Assembly (NCBI RefSeq): GCF_963678635.1
Contig: NC_087064.1
Coordinates: 47,291,346-47,355,345 of the forward strand
Direction of reading: 5' to 3'
DNA: 64,000 nucleotides
Origin: Symsagittifera roscoffensis
Lineage: Eukaryota; Xenacoelomorpha; Acoela; Convolutidae
The first letter of the stretch is position 1, and each line of letters begins with the position of its first letter. Both the position numbers and the translations under genes were made by a program. The notes beneath the pieces are model-generated. The model ran no database searches. It was not told the origin of the DNA and saw only the letters and a list, made by a program, of their open reading frames with translations. This document shows, one piece after another, positions 22,866-35,678 of the stretch.

Positions 22866-23758
22866 GTGGTGAAGGATTCAGGAGAGGCAATGCGAGTCCC
22901 ACTTTGGCCGGAAGCATATGCACACGTCAAAGAGAATCAGCAAGTGTGGCTTTCCGGGTCCAGGCTGCTGCCGGACCAATGCCGCCGATATCCACCAATA
23001 AGGAGGATGTTGTTGGGGGTCACGTCTCCTGTCATTGCCCCTCGCATCGGAGCGGCTCGTGATGCGGAAGAGAAAATGCGGAAATGGAGTGAAGGGATGG
23101 AGCCGCGCTTCATCAGTTGGAACGTTGCGGCCATGCATACTTTCGACTTCAGGTTTCCTGATGCATGGAGCCGGAAGAAGATCAAGGCACCACCTTCCAG
23201 GAGACCAGGGGTCTCGGCTGACGTGTGGAATGATGTGTACACGCCAGCAGATAATTGGTCACGTATGAAGTGGCCAGGAGAAGTGAAAGTGATACTGTTG
23301 GAAACGCAAAGGAGTGCAGAGGAGGCACCTACATGACGGTCGAAGAGCTGGCGCCATATGGCGACGAATCGGTGGAACTCCTGGTGAATGACGAGTTATT
23401 CTATCACGCAAGAGAACTGACCGTACCGGCGCGGCTGGACTCGGGCATAGACATGCAACAAGGCCCTTCGAGACCTGGGCCGAGACCAGACACGAACAAT
23501 GGTGAGCAGATGAATCAGGATGACGGTCATATGGAGGGAAAGGGAAACAAGTCAAATGGATTGGACTTAGGGGCATTGGAGAGAGACTTGCTGGAATACC
23601 AGTTCAGTGAAGATGACGACGGGGATTTCGATGGAAATCTATTGCTGATGACACCATTGTCTTTCATGTCCCCTACGAGGGAGGCGCCGGCCAGCTTAAA
23701 CCAACCCATCATGCGCCAGGTTTCTGGGTCGAGCGAGTCGAGGATACTGGCATGTTGA
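22866..23758 (+). pseudogene. Accessory ORF 4, element A (basic N-terminus, acidic C-terminus)
   Basis: Frame 22866-23336 (APRIGAARDAEEKMRKWSEG, PADNWSRMKWPGEVKVILLE) continues in another frame from about 23327 (VEELAPYGDESVELLVNDEL; LLEYQFSEDDDGDFDGNLLL) to 23758. The part near WPGEVKVILLE corresponds to 46660-46780 of B (ESPKKNGKLIIETTKIG). Pro/Gly/Asp-rich low-complexity segments sit in the second half. I do not recognise a family. It is followed directly by the terminal ORF. Confidence 0.4.
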
Positions 23759-25647
23759 TGGTGGAACAACCCAAACTGGGAATCATTTTTGAGGAACGAG
23801 TGATCGGACCCTCGGTTCCCGAGCTAGAGGGTCAAGTGAACTTTGATTGTAGTTCTTGGACGATCCCTTGAAGACCAGCTTAGTAACCATGTGCGAGCTC
23901 ATGAAGCCTTCCGGGTGTCCACATCCAAACGCCGGTTTAATCTGAGATATGACGGCAGATGTCACATTGGACTTGCATGATGACGCGAGTCTACACCATT
24001 TGGCCATGATACACCATCTGCTTGCCCTGAGAATAACGAAGCAGAGGAGCAACCCGTCCACGGAACCATCCGAGTGAAATACCTACGGTAATTGGGTGAG
24101 ATAGGGCACCTGTCTAGCCCACAGTAGTGGAATGGACGGGCACGTATGCAATTCGGGACATTGTCTGAACACCCTGAGTGAGCAGCGTTGCCAACTGGCT
24201 CAATTGTATGGGAGGTTGAGCATGTCGGACAAAAGTGGAATGGCGTTGATTGCGGACTGTCTCTGAGTAACGGAAAAGAACTTGATCACTGCCTTGGGGT
24301 TTTGCAGCATGACGAGCTCTATAGAATCGCTGGAACGCCTGGAGCGTGCCAATGGGCTAGTTACGTCCCTTCGTGATCCCCGGAGCGTTGCAGACTGAGC
24401 AATAAATTGGAGGTTGGCAAGAAGCTCTGGAGAACGAGATGAATTTTAAAGACAGGGAGGCCTATCATAAACCTACTGGTTCGAAATATCTGGTGGGTTC
24501 GAGCGCTGCACCATATGCAATAGTAGGTACCCTACGCACATGGTGGTGATGGATGCAAGGACACCGCAGGTATTGGTCAACCAACTCTTCTCTGTTGCGA
24601 AGTGCGTGAGGTTGGCCAGGATGTCGGAAAGGTCATATGATTTACTGACGAAGATCATTCGGGCCGTCCCGAAGAGATCTGAAAGTGAATTGCAGGACGT
24701 AGTGGGTGAAGAATTCATGAGGTTGAGTGAGGGTAATGTGAGTGATTTCCAGAAGAAGAAGGCGAGCGGAGCGTTACCCACCCAATTTCCCACCATGGAT
24801 GAAAACGACGATGTACACAGGATTATGATGGAAGTGGAACCGTTGCTGGGGGTTTCAGGGTAACGGACCCGAAGGAACATATTGATGACCAACGGGGAGT
24901 ATCCTTGTCACTGCCTGGCGCAGACGTTATGGTACCCCAAACGCGGGAATCTAGTATTAGTGTGGGACGTGGAGGAGTTGTACTCCACGGGGTTGCCCGA
25001 CCAAAATCAACCGGTGTCAATCGTGGTGGTTAGTGCCATGCTGGCGGTGAGATGGTTAGAAGCTAACGCGGGCACGAGTGAGCAGGAGGCGGCCGTGCCG
25101 ACACCTGAGCAACTAAGAAACGTGAAGATGAACCACAACTTAGATCTTTTCAGAACCGTCTGCAAGGTTCTGAAGATACACAAAGCCATTGAGGGGATAT
25201 GGTCAAGGCAAAGGTTGATGCCTTGGTTCCGTGCAGTGATGACATCATGGATGTATGAACGCATGGATCGTCATTTGTCTAGGAACACGGAAGCCTATCA
25301 ATCCTTCCAGCTAGATATAGGAACAGGAGCCTATAAAAGAGCATTCCTAACGCACAGAAACGCTGTTACCACGGCGGTTAAGCGAGTAGCTGAAGCGCCA
25401 TGTGTTCCTGAAACCGAAAAAGGAGAGGTCTTACGGGCTGACCTAGAACGGAAAGTGAGCCTGTGCCTGCACAATAGCTTTTGCAGGAACCGCGAGCAAA
25501 AGGTGAATGTGGACTTGCTACCTTGTTGCAAACTGAGGCTGTTAGAGCAGGAGATTTGGGGGCACGGCCCGCAACTCCGTGGACATGCTGGAGAAAGTCC
25601 TAGAAGACAGCGAGACAGAAGAACAAGGACAAGAAACAATGGAGTGA
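23759..25647 (+). pseudogene. Accessory ORF 5 (terminal helical, Cys-rich protein), element A
   Basis: Alignable to B 48370-50280. It begins QPKLGIIFEERVIGPSVPEL, then CELMKPSGCPHPNAGLI, IADCL..VTEKNLITALGF, VRLARMSERSYDLLTKIIRA, VHRIMMEVEPLLG, TAA at 24861, EYPCHCLAQTLWYP, RLMPWFRAVMTSWMYERMDR, FKRAFLTHRNA-like TTAVKR, and the conserved block CLHNSFCRNRE with LPCC. A frame slip near 25555 separates the true end (SVDMLEKVLEDSETEEQGQE, stop 25645-25647). The 47484-48360 segment of B is absent here. Unknown family; Cys/His pairs suggest metal binding. Confidence 0.55.
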
Positions 25648-26426
25648 AAACTGAAATAGAACACGAGATAGAGAAAGGAAGAGGAAAAAATTAATCGTTT
25701 TTGTGCGTCAAAACTGATACCAATCAACCAAGTTTGATTACTGAAACTGTTAAACTTTTTGTTTTGCTATAGTTTGCTCGAACCAGGCTTTTAGAATTGG
25801 TAAAATTGTTGCAATTGTTAAATTACAATGAAAAAATTTAGTTGATGCTATTTATATATATATAAATGGAGAGCATAGGTGAGTATTTTTACCTATTTAA
25901 ACCCGACTGAAGTTTTTAATCTGTGTAAGAAACGTGTTCATTGTGTGGCGACCTGGTAGGTTTAGGTACGCTCGCTCGAAGAGGGTGAGTACCTCATTAC
26001 CTTTCCTAACCACAGAGTTTCTTAGTTTTGATATTGAGGATGACAGTTTAAATAACTGATTATACTTGGTGAGTGACATTAAGTTAATTTTAACGGGTGC
26101 GTGGCCGTGCCACGTCCCAAACATTTATTCAAGCAAGCGCGAAAAGAAATTTTTTGACGAGATGACGTAAGGAGTCAGAAAAGAAATTTTATCTAGGACA
26201 CTACTCATGGTGCAAATTTTGTGAAAATGTTGAAAGGCAGTGAGTTGTAGTATGATGCAGGAACCGCGAGCAATTTGTGACACGCAATGAGTTGAGGTGG
26301 AGTAGATAAAATTCATTTTCTAATGCGATTTGTAAGGTTGATTATAGAGAACTGGAACACTACTTGACGATAACGCGGTGTTATGCGATCAATGAGGACA
26401 TTGATGGGGACTGTCTGGCGAGTGTG
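25648..26426 (+). other. 3' noncoding region of element A with LTR-proximal hairpin
   Basis: No gene is seen over about 780 bases. A hairpin TCAATGAGGACATTGA (26389-26404) lies 22 bases before the LTR, as in B, C and D. G-rich GATGGGGA follows it and is the nearest candidate for a polypurine tract, but no long purine run is present. Confidence 0.5.
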
Positions 26427-26976
26427 TGCCACTCCGCCCGATTGACACAGCGCAATCTTCCGGCAAAACACGAGAACAGAATTAGAAGCCTTTAAGATCA
26501 TTTATTAATAAAAACTAGGGTCAGAATATTCTGGAAGTTTCAATTTTCAAAAATTTGAATTGTGACGTCAATTTTCTGACAAATGCTAAAATGGCCATTT
26601 TGAGCCAAAAAAAACCGAAGAAAACAGAACAACAGCTGAAATAGTGAAAAACAATCGAACGGAAACGAATTAAAACACGATGCCTCTTATCGTGATGATC
26701 ACGCACGATAAGACACTAAGCGGATGGAATTAGCCAGTAAGGAGGCTTCAGTGGGGAAGGAGTAAAGAGCAGTACCCTCCCGTGCCACGAAGTGGGAGTA
26801 ATAACGACGTTGTTACAGTGAAATCACGGAAGCGGAGGCTCGGCCCCCCAGAGACTGTATATGGTGAAGGACTACAAAGAATTGACTTTTTAGCTACTCT
26901 GATGCCATAAACAATTGAACTAACACCAGTATTGATTAATATTTTAGAATATGAGTAGCTAGGAAGAGGAAAGGGT
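26427..26976 (+). repeat. 3' LTR of element A, left part
   Basis: Begins TGCCACTCCGCC and aligns with 3794-4345 of the left LTR, including the CRE octamer at 26563-26570. It is cut at AAAGGGT where element B begins; the remainder resumes at 53551. Confidence 0.85.
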
Positions 26977-27880
26977 TGTGACATTCGACCAGAATGTACG
27001 AAAATGCAATTTCGTATTCGAATTTTTATCGACCAGAAAATAACATCTGACCTGGAAAATTAACAGTTTTAGCAGATTAGCGACGTTATTTGAACAATTA
27101 GACGACTCGTGAAGGTCAGAATATTCTGGAAATTTAAATTTTCAAGAATTAAAATTGTGACGTCACATTTCTGAGAAATGACTGAAACGGCCATTTTGGA
27201 GAAAAACGAGAGAAAAGCAGAAAACAACTACAAAAGAAATAACAAAAGATAACTGGAAATTGTCAGAAACCGTTCCGAGTTGTAACGATTGTTTCGCTAC
27301 AATCGTTACTGAGCAATTCACGCGAACGGGGAAGTGTGTTGGGGCGGTGTGTCCAGCCTTCCTAAAAGAAATAAGGACGTTATTTCCCCGGATTCTAGAA
27401 TCCGGAGGGGTCTCGGGCCCAGAACTCAAACTGTTATATATTAACTTTTAGCTTCCTGGTCATGCCCTGAGTTGAATTTAATTAACATCTCGATTCATTT
27501 TCAGATAATGAGAAGCTAGGAGTTGAGGGAAAGGGTTGATCCATCTTCGATGGAGATGATGATTTTTAACTACTAAAAAAAAACAATAGTAAAATAAAAA
27601 ATAGTAGTAAACGTGTCATTAGGAGTGACATCGTGGTCTGGGGATACTGAGACTCAGCCATGAGCTCACTATTTTTGCATGTAATTGAGTTAACTTGAGC
27701 GTGCTAGTCGAAGTCAGAAAGCAGTAACGTTTTTGTCGACCCGATGTTAGGAAAACAACCAAAAGAATTGGCTTTGGCAGAAACGGTGAAAAGCATGTAG
27801 AGCTTTGCTTAGACGCTAGCCAGTCATTTTAGAACCTAGCTTTATTTTCCGTCGATATGTACTTCCGGGAAAATGTTACA
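26977..27880 (+). repeat. 5' LTR of element B
   Basis: Starts TGTGACATTCG and ends TGTTACA. Contains the CRE octamer at 27158-27165 and a TATATATTAA box-like stretch near 27434. The end is supported by the other LTR copies, which diverge from each other immediately after GTTACA. Confidence 0.85.
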
Positions 27881-27892
27881 TAGATGTTTTTA

Positions 27893-27907
27893 TGGCGCTC
27901 CTGGGTG
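27893..27907 (+). promoter_or_regulatory. Primer binding site of element B
   Basis: TGGCGCTCCTGGGTG lies 12 bases downstream of the LTR, matching the site of element A at 14 of 15 positions. The conserved 12-base gap between LTR and primer site is a family trait. Confidence 0.6.
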
Positions 27908-30900
27908 TTATTCGTTTTAACATCATGACCGGCAGAACCGTTAACGAGCACTCCGCGCCACTTGGATGCTCAAAGTAACATCCTTAATAGGGCCACAACC
28001 ACCGGGGCGGAAGGGTAGTTCGCAACGCGGAAGCCTTCCGGATTCCCGTGAATAGCTTTTTAACATAGTTAAGACCGAATATTCACGAACCAGGAAGGGT
28101 GGGGGGACTCGCGGTCCCGTCATTTCGTGAGTGGTGTGGGACCAAAAACACTTAAAATTAAACAAAAAACCAAAGAAAATGTAGTATAGTACCCAAGATA
28201 AAACAAAAAACAAATAAATAACCGAAAAAAAAACAAAAACAGTAAAAAACTATAAAATCAGTAAAAATCATCCCCCCAGTCGAGATGTGATCAGATCCTC
28301 CCATTTGTTGTTGTTAGATATATTGTTGTTACAGGCATTTATATCAGTCAGTACCATTACGATCATTTTTGTGGCCCGTTTGTGGTTTTTGTACTGTAGG
28401 TTTATTTGAGTACTTAAGCACGTTAATGCTAATTTGCTCTCAATCAGGAAGGGTCTCCGGATTAGTGAAGAAGACTGATCCGGCAAGCAGTTCAAGGAGC
28501 GACAAGAAGGGGCTCAAGGACAACAACAATCGACTGTTGGGTATCGTTAACAAGTTTTGTATCCCTTTTGGTACAAAAAGTAAGATTTTAATCTGTGGGG
28601 GGCTCGAAAGTGCTGCACTGTAGTGACCCTTCACCGAACTGCGAGTTTCCGAGTTAAGCACCTTAATTCGGATATTGAACGAACCCGTACGGGTTTAGTA
28701 TTACTAGTATTCTGATTTATACAGCCTATATTAATACTCCTATATCGTTTTTCAGTGAAAAACACAGCAAGCGGACCGTTTTTTAGGGTCAAAATAGCGA
28801 TATTTTGATCACCCCACAAATCGCGATTTTTGAGATATCGATGTTTTTGAAACGGAAAAAAGTGCCAAATTAGTGTGTAACATCGTAATTGTACTAGAAT
28901 AATAGGTAGAACCGGTTGAGTTTAGTTCAGAAGTGGTTGGAACTATTTGCGTACCTAAAACCGAATTTTCGTGACTTTTGAAGAACGAAACACTATTTTT
29001 TGGATAACGTGATAAGAAAATTTTTTAGATTTTTTGAGTTAGGACAGTAAAAATTGTTGTTCGGACAACGTTCACTAGTGAATCGACAGGTTTTAAAACC
29101 CGTTCGCCGATAACCTTCCGGGTTACAGAGAAATCGAACTTAACGTGTTTGATTTAGTGGATTCATCAATCCGGAGGGGACAAAATAGCATTGTTTTTGG
29201 CAAATTTTTTTAACCAGAATGTTTTAGATCAAGTTTTTGCATTGAATTAGAAGAGTAAAGGCATTTTGAGCTCGGATCAATAATTTTTAGGTGGAAAAGA
29301 ACAGAATTGCGAAAAAAGTTAGGCGGAACCTATAAGAGAGAAAGTTTTTTGATTTTAGAAAGAAGACGTTTTGGTTAATAACTTTGGAGCTACTGGACAG
29401 ATCCAATTGATCTTGGTACCAGTAGATCAAAAACTAGGTGAGCTTACTCATAGAAACATCAGTTATTCAAAAAAGTAAGCGGGAAAATTTTTCAAGATTG
29501 TTTTTAGCAAATTCTTTAATTCGGGAAGGTAGAACCTTCACGTTTTATAATTTTTTTTTGGAAAGCCTTTACAGCCCCACTAAAGGGTAGTAACGGTTAA
29601 ATAAGGCGATTATACGCTGTTCTAGACAAAAAGGGAAGGCTAAGGGGACCAGAAAAGTATAGTCAAGCCGAAACTAGGCAAGTGATAAGACCCTTCACAG
29701 TTAGGGTGAATTGTCAAATAAGAGGCTTAGCTTCAATCCGGAAGGGTCTTGGGAAAGAAGATACACCCTTCCTAGTTAGTTCGAACAGCAATACAGCATC
29801 GGAGAACGTATCCGGAAGGGTATCGGGTGAAAATTTAGAAAGTCTCTGAGAAGCTCTTTCTACAAACCCGGAAGGGACCCCATGCGGAGGGATCCCAATT
29901 TTGCCAATCCGGAGGGGTCTTATTTCTGCCAATTCGGAGGGGTCGTGTTTTTGCCAAACCCGAAGCGTCCTGTTTTTGCCAATCCGGAGGGGCCCCAATT
30001 TTGCCAATCCGGAGGGGTCTTATTTTTGCCAATCCGGAGGGGTCCCAAGAGCATTGTTTTCGGCAAATTTTTTCAACTAGAACGTTTTAGATCGAGTTTT
30101 TTGCATTGAGCTAGAAGAGTATAGAAATTCTGAGCTCGGATCAATATTTTTTAGGTGGAAAAGAACAGAATTGCGAAAAAAGATAGGCGGAACTTATAAG
30201 AGAGAAAATTTTTTTGATTTTAGAAAGAAGGCGTTTTGGTTAGAAACTTTGGAACTACTGGACAAATTTAGTTGATCTTGGTACCAATAGATCAAAAACT
30301 AGGTGAGCTTACTCATAGAAACATCAGTTATTCAAAAAAGTAGGCGTGAAAAATTTTCAAGATTTTTATTAGCAAGTTTACTAATTCGGGAAGGTAGACC
30401 CTTCACGTTTTATAAAAAAAAATTTTGGAAAGCCCTTACACCCCCATCAAATGGTAGTAACGGTTCAATAAGGCAATTTTACGCTGTTTTAAACAAAAAG
30501 GGAAGGCTACGATGACCAGAAAATCATAGTCAAGTCAAAACTAGGCTAGTGATAAGACCCTTCACAGATAGGGTGAAGTGTCAAATAAGAGGCTTAGCTT
30601 CAATCCGGAAGGGTCTTGGGAAAGAAGATACACCCTGCATAGTTAGTTCGAACAGGATAATAGCGTCGGAGAACGTATCCGGAAGGGAATCGGGTGAAAA
30701 TTTAGAAAGTCTCTGAGAAGCTATTTTTACAAACCCGGAGGGTCCTAATCCGGAGGGTTCCCAATTTTGCCAATCCGGAGGGGTCTTATTTCTGCCAATC
30801 CGGAGGGGTCTTGTTTTTGCCAATCCGGAAGCGTCTTGTTTTTGCCAATTCGGAGGGGTTTTATTTTTGACAATCCGGAGGGGTCCCAATTTGCCAATCC

Positions 30901-31770
30901 GGAGGGGTCTTATTTTTACTAATCCGGAGGGGTCCCAATTTTGCCAATCCGGAGGGGTACTGTATTTGCCTATCCGGAGGGGTCCTGTTTTTGTCAATCC
31001 GGAGGGGTATTTTTTTGTCAAGACTTAAGAAGACAGAAGAAAAGAAAATAGTAAAAGTTATTAGGTTTTTAAGAGACAGGCTAGGAACCAGTGACTGCAC
31101 TGATAACTTGCCTTTTATAAAAGACCAGACCAAAACAAAACAGGTCCAAACTCGGATATTCGCGGCACTAAGTCTAAATTAAACAAGAGTGTGTAACTGA
31201 TATGTGTGGATTGAAATCCATATCGTTTTTGAGAAAAGTGGTTGCCCTAAGGTTTTTAGTAGGTCTAGCTCGGGCAGTCTGAAAGCAGATATGTAACACA
31301 GGACTCGGTGGGTGCAATAGACGCCAACTTGAGAAAATTACTACTTTCAAGTTTTGGTTTTGTCTGTTTGGTGCAGCACCAAGCAGGGAAAGTTCTTTCT
31401 TTAAAAACAAGTTCGACTATTCTATTGCGACTGACTAAAGTAAAAAACACATACATTTTTTACAGAAAATTTTCTTGTTTTTCTTCATTTTATGTTTTAA
31501 ATCAAAAATATTTGTGCTTCACTGGGTAGTGAGAACACTATTTCTTAAACAGACTGATATCATCATAGTGTGCTAGCTTCACATCTCACAACTAATAATC
31601 GATTATTGTGTCTAAATTGTATACACACTGTACTGTGATAACATACAAGGATTCGTGGTCACTATACGAAAGAAACTTTTGGAAAGTATTGTGTTGTGTT
31701 ATTGTTATCAGTAGTCAGACTAAAAGGACACTAGCAATCAAATTGAGTGTATAGGCAGTAAGAAGTGAAA
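27908..31770 (+). other. Long untranslated leader of element B
   Basis: About 3.9 kb with no supported gene. It contains sequence shared with the C leader (28615-28870 matches 64000-63740 reversed), two diverged copies of an 0.86 kb segment (29170-31020) with G-rich arrays, and the hairpin region near 31240. Minus-strand open frames such as repeated PLRIGK peptides are translations of the array, not genes. Confidence 0.6.
29170..31020 (+). repeat. Duplicated 0.86 kb leader segment with AATCCGGAGGGGTC arrays, element B
   Basis: Unit 1 starts near 29170 and unit 2 near 30033, offset about 863 bases, with several percent divergence. Each ends in an array of roughly 24-25 base units (AATCCGGAGGGGTCTTATTT): about seven units at 29880-30050 and about a dozen at 30735-31020. 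Array length differs between the two copies, so the arrays keep expanding or contracting. Confidence 0.8.
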
Positions 31771-34489
31771 ATGAGTCTAGACAAGTTCAGGATACATAAA
31801 CTATGTGATAGTTCCAGGAAATTCGTACCAGAGAAACAGAGAAAAACAATGAACGAGCCTATTGTGCAAAGGATCACACAAACCCGGACAGACAAAGGGA
31901 AGATAGTATCAGGCAGAATGGTTGAGACCAGGAGTCAAAAGTCCTCAGAAGAGCAAAAGGCAAAGTTAAAAGTGGAGTTCCACCCGGACCAGGTCATGGA
32001 TGAGAACCAGGATTGACATGGACCGGAGGGGAGAGGAAACAGAAGACTGGCGAGTGAATCTACTCCGGTAGAACAATGCCAAGATTTCGTCACTTCCACC
32101 GGGACATTGGACCGAGAAGAAATGTCGGAACTAACCGACATCTCTACTGAAAATGTGGCAACTACAAGATCACCCACAGACAACACCATGATGGTTGGCG
32201 TGACGGGGAAACTGGCAGCGTCCTCATCGTTTTCAGAAAGAATGAAGAACACTTTGGGAATTTTCTTTCCATTTACCGTGGGAACGAGTACAGGCGATGA
32301 AGCAGAAACCCAGGAAGAAAAAAAGGACGATGACGAGCAAGATGACTTTGGATCTCAAGTCAGCCTCAATAGTTCGACTCAGGAGAATGACGCATACACC
32401 GAGAGAGGGACTGGCACAATAGACCAATTTGGTGTAGTGAGGACAATAAGCAAAACCACAAAAAGAGACTTTGTGAATATGACGAACTCGGAATTGCGAA
32501 CTGGGGAGAGTAGAAACACAGGGCTAAGCAACGCACCGGCGGATACAGAGGTGGATAAGGAAAAGACGTCGAGGCAGAGAGTCAAAGCCCGACTCTCGAC
32601 CAGCGCTAAGTTACCTGGGATCGACAGGGTGACACCGCCACTTGTGACGCCATTAGTGGATAACGGAGCATCAATTGAAGAAGCCTTGACAAACATAGTG
32701 GGCAGCATAAGAGAACAGAATGATCAGATGTCCATAAGGTTGAGTGATCTAGAAAGGGCAGTCCACGTCGAGAGAGAAAGTCTGCGGGAAGAAGTTGGTA
32801 GAAGCGAAAAACGCTTGAAGGAGAGAACGGATGAACACTTGGCGAATAACTTGTCGCGAATGACGAGGAAAGCTGAGCAAAGAGAGCCACGAATGAGAGA
32901 CGACATGGAGAAGTTAAGAATTCAAAAAGAGCAGACTCTTGGGACTCTTAATACGAATACAGAGGCGATGATGGAGAGGCGAACTCAAGCTATCATGGAT
33001 AGGTTGGACGGGCTACTAGGTGGCAGGAGTGGATCAAAAAATGGGGAACCGAACTCGGGAGAACCAAGCAGGGAGCCGAGCTTGAGCTTCAATGAACAAC
33101 AGAATAGGAGAAGGACATATGGATCCACTATAGGAAGGGGCTTTTCATCAGGATATGCCACAGAGGACAATAGAACACGGGGCCCAAACATCAGAGGATG
33201 TTCAAAAGGCAACAGACAGACCTCAAACGAACGACCGACGCAAGATACACATGCGACTGGAAGATGTGATTCCAGGAACAGGAGTCATGCGAGCCAAGGA
33301 AGAAACAATCCCAGCGGTTCGGACGGGAGGGAAAATCCAATTCCAGAGCCCTTATCAGGAGACAATGATACTCAGGCGGGGCATTCAAGAGACGCGACAT
33401 CAATGGCCACAGCTTTTGAACCTCTGAACTGGTCTTTGGAAACTTTCCTTACGAGATTATCTAGAACCAATGAACGTAGTGAAAAGTCCAGAAGGGTTTT
33501 TAAGAAACCAAGATGCTATAAAGTTGAATCTGATGGCTGTATTGATACCTGAATAGAGGTGATGAAACTGCATTTTGAGGAAGAGGACTTGTCATAAAGG
33601 CAAGAATGCAGTGCTCTTACCAGTAACTTGGATGGGACAGCCCTAATCTGCGTGATGGCCAAAAAACAATACCAGCGGGACACTGCTGAGAAAATCTTTG
33701 AAATCTTGTTAAATCGTTTTGGCTCAGGGGTGCAGGGACACCAAGCAATGATGCGCTTCGAGAAACGGAGGCAACGTGAAGATGAGACGATAGATAAGTT
33801 TTTAGGCGATCTGGAGCTGCTAAGAAGGCGTAGCCAACCAGATGAGTCGAACAGAAGGATGAACCTGGCAGTAGCCTCGAAATTCATCGATGGTGTGAAG
33901 AATGATGAACTTCGAACAATCTTAGCGACACATTACACACCACTCTCAACCAATGCGCCAACACCAGGGGGGTTGAGACTCAAATCAAAAGGAATATCTT
34001 TTACTGAAGCCTCCATCGACATCCGGATATTACAAGAACAATGATGGCAATTTTCACAACGGATCAGCAAACCAAGGAAACAACTGGTACAAACCAAGGG
34101 ACGATATGGACAAGAGACGCTCTTGTGCAAATTGCAGTTCGACGGACCATCATGTGACAGCATGCCCAACTTACAAACAAGGCATGAAAGCAAAAGGCTT
34201 TAGCCTCGAGGATGAAGATGCGTTAGGGGTCAACCATGAGGATTTCATTAGAGGAGTAAATGCAAAATTTGGCCCAAGGTGCTTCTTTTGTAAATTGGAA
34301 CTTCATTTTAAATCGGATTGTCCGCAATTCTGGGATGCTGTAGCAGACATCAAGCATCCAAGACATGAAGAAGCTTTATCGGGTGTGAAAGCTAGCAAGG
34401 CTCGCCTATTGAGTGAAGCGGGGGCGCGCAGAAAAGAAAAACCGATGCGCAGAAAAGAAGATGCAGGCGGTAAAGGAAGATATATGTGA
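31771..34489 (+). pseudogene. gag: gag of element B
   Basis: ATG at 31771. One frame runs to 33552 with a single TGA at 32014. It has a basic/acidic N-terminus, a coiled-coil-like region near 32680-32960 and an Arg/Ser/Gly-rich stretch to 33400. Capsid-like motifs (SLETFLTRLSRTNERSEKSR, FGSGVQGHQAMMRFE) span 33420-33990. TGA at 33550 replaces a Trp present in A and C; TAA at 33595 and an extra G near 33990 are shared with C. Nucleocapsid (34106-34489) has two CCHC knuckles (CANCSSTDHHVTAC; CFFCKLELHFKSDC). It packages the RNA. Not functional as is. Confidence 0.82.
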
Positions 34490-35678
34490 ACCGGAACCGG
34501 TGACTGCGGCGGATGACTTCAAGATCGACTATAGGGCAGCCGCGAGGGATGCTCTAAACAGAGTCCAGCAGGAACTGGTAACGAAGGAGATCGAACAAAA
34601 AGTGAAGCTCGAATTTGAAAATGAGAAATTACAGGAAAAGCTGAACGCTTTCGAGGCATCAGAAATCAAAGAAACGAATGTACCAAGCAGTTTGAGCACG
34701 AAACTGAATGTGATCTCCGGGCAGACGTTCGGTATGGTGCCACAGGGAAGTAAAATACAATCGATAATCTCCGTAGCGGGACACCAGGTAATCAGAAGTC
34801 AGAGTGAACCATCAGAATTCACTTTGATGCATTTGGATACATATGCAGATTATCTGAGACAGGTGGAGCCACGCACTGATTCAAGAGCTGTGCGAGCGCT
34901 ACTAACACTGGGTGGCCCTCGAATAAAGAATCTTCACGGGCGCTACGTGGAATACTATGGACCGTATCAAGTGATGCTGAACGTGGATGGAATCAGTATT
35001 AACACTAGGACATATGTGACTATAGACAGTGACCAAATAGGGCAGATCTATTTGGGTGAAGAAGAACTCAAAGTCTGTAGGATAGGCCATGACGCCATGA
35101 TGGAGCAAGACACAGTTCACATTGGATACGACGCAGATGTGACTGCACATCTGCTCGACACCAATGGGAAGAAAATCGGAGTCACAGGGCTTCTGGACAC
35201 AGGAGCAGTATTGAGCGTGATACCGATAAAAACTTGGGTAAGATTGGGCTTCACGAGGGAAGATCTAATTCCGACGAATCTTTGACGGGCTGCAGCCAAC
35301 CGAGGAGCAGTTTACGTAGCCGGAAGAACACCAATAACGGTCCTCCACATGGGAGGATGGGATCTTTGGATGAACTACCTGGTGGTGGAGAATTTGGACG
35401 ACTCCGACCAACTCATCTTGGGCGGAGATTTTGTCAGGAACTTTGACGTGATGATTGACTTGAACAACGGTCTAATAAAGATTAGAAACCCGGACCGGAA
35501 GTGTGCTAAGAAACCGATTAATAGAATAACAACAGATGAAAACAAGGTACCAATCTTTTTAGATAGAAAGGTAAAACTACATTCGGGACAGGCTGTGGTA
35601 GCAATTTTTAGAATAAGGAATTTCAATTCGTTAAGTGATAGTAAACAGGTTAATGGACTGTGTGTCAGTAGTTATTGA
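34413..35678 (+). pseudogene. pro: pol of element B: linker and aspartic protease
   Basis: A 290-residue frame (34413-35285) overlaps the end of gag. It has a charged linker, VISGQTFGMVPQGSKIQSI, VRALLTLGGPRIKN, then the protease start LLDTGAVLSVIP with catalytic Asp at 35196-35198. TGA at 35283 replaces an Arg codon. The next frame (35349-35678) has LILGGDFVRNFDVMIDL, the distal ILG-x-DF motif of retropepsins. It matures Gag-Pol. Confidence 0.8.

Noticed and set aside
7720-25647. Alternative genetic code (stops read as amino acids)
   Set aside because: TAA, TAG and TGA all occur at scattered places, mostly at different codons in A, B and C, together with frameshifts; simple decay explains them better.
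29880-31020. Regular repeats considered as a CRISPR array
   Set aside because: Units are directly adjacent and variable, with no unique spacers, in animal DNA; they are a minisatellite.
29714-31133. Minus-strand open frames with repeated PLRIGK peptides
   Set aside because: They are translations of the leader minisatellite and have no counterpart in element A.
33980-34000. Programmed frameshift before the nucleocapsid in B and C
   Set aside because: Element A reads through in one frame at this place and no clear slippery site is visible; a shared extra G is more likely.
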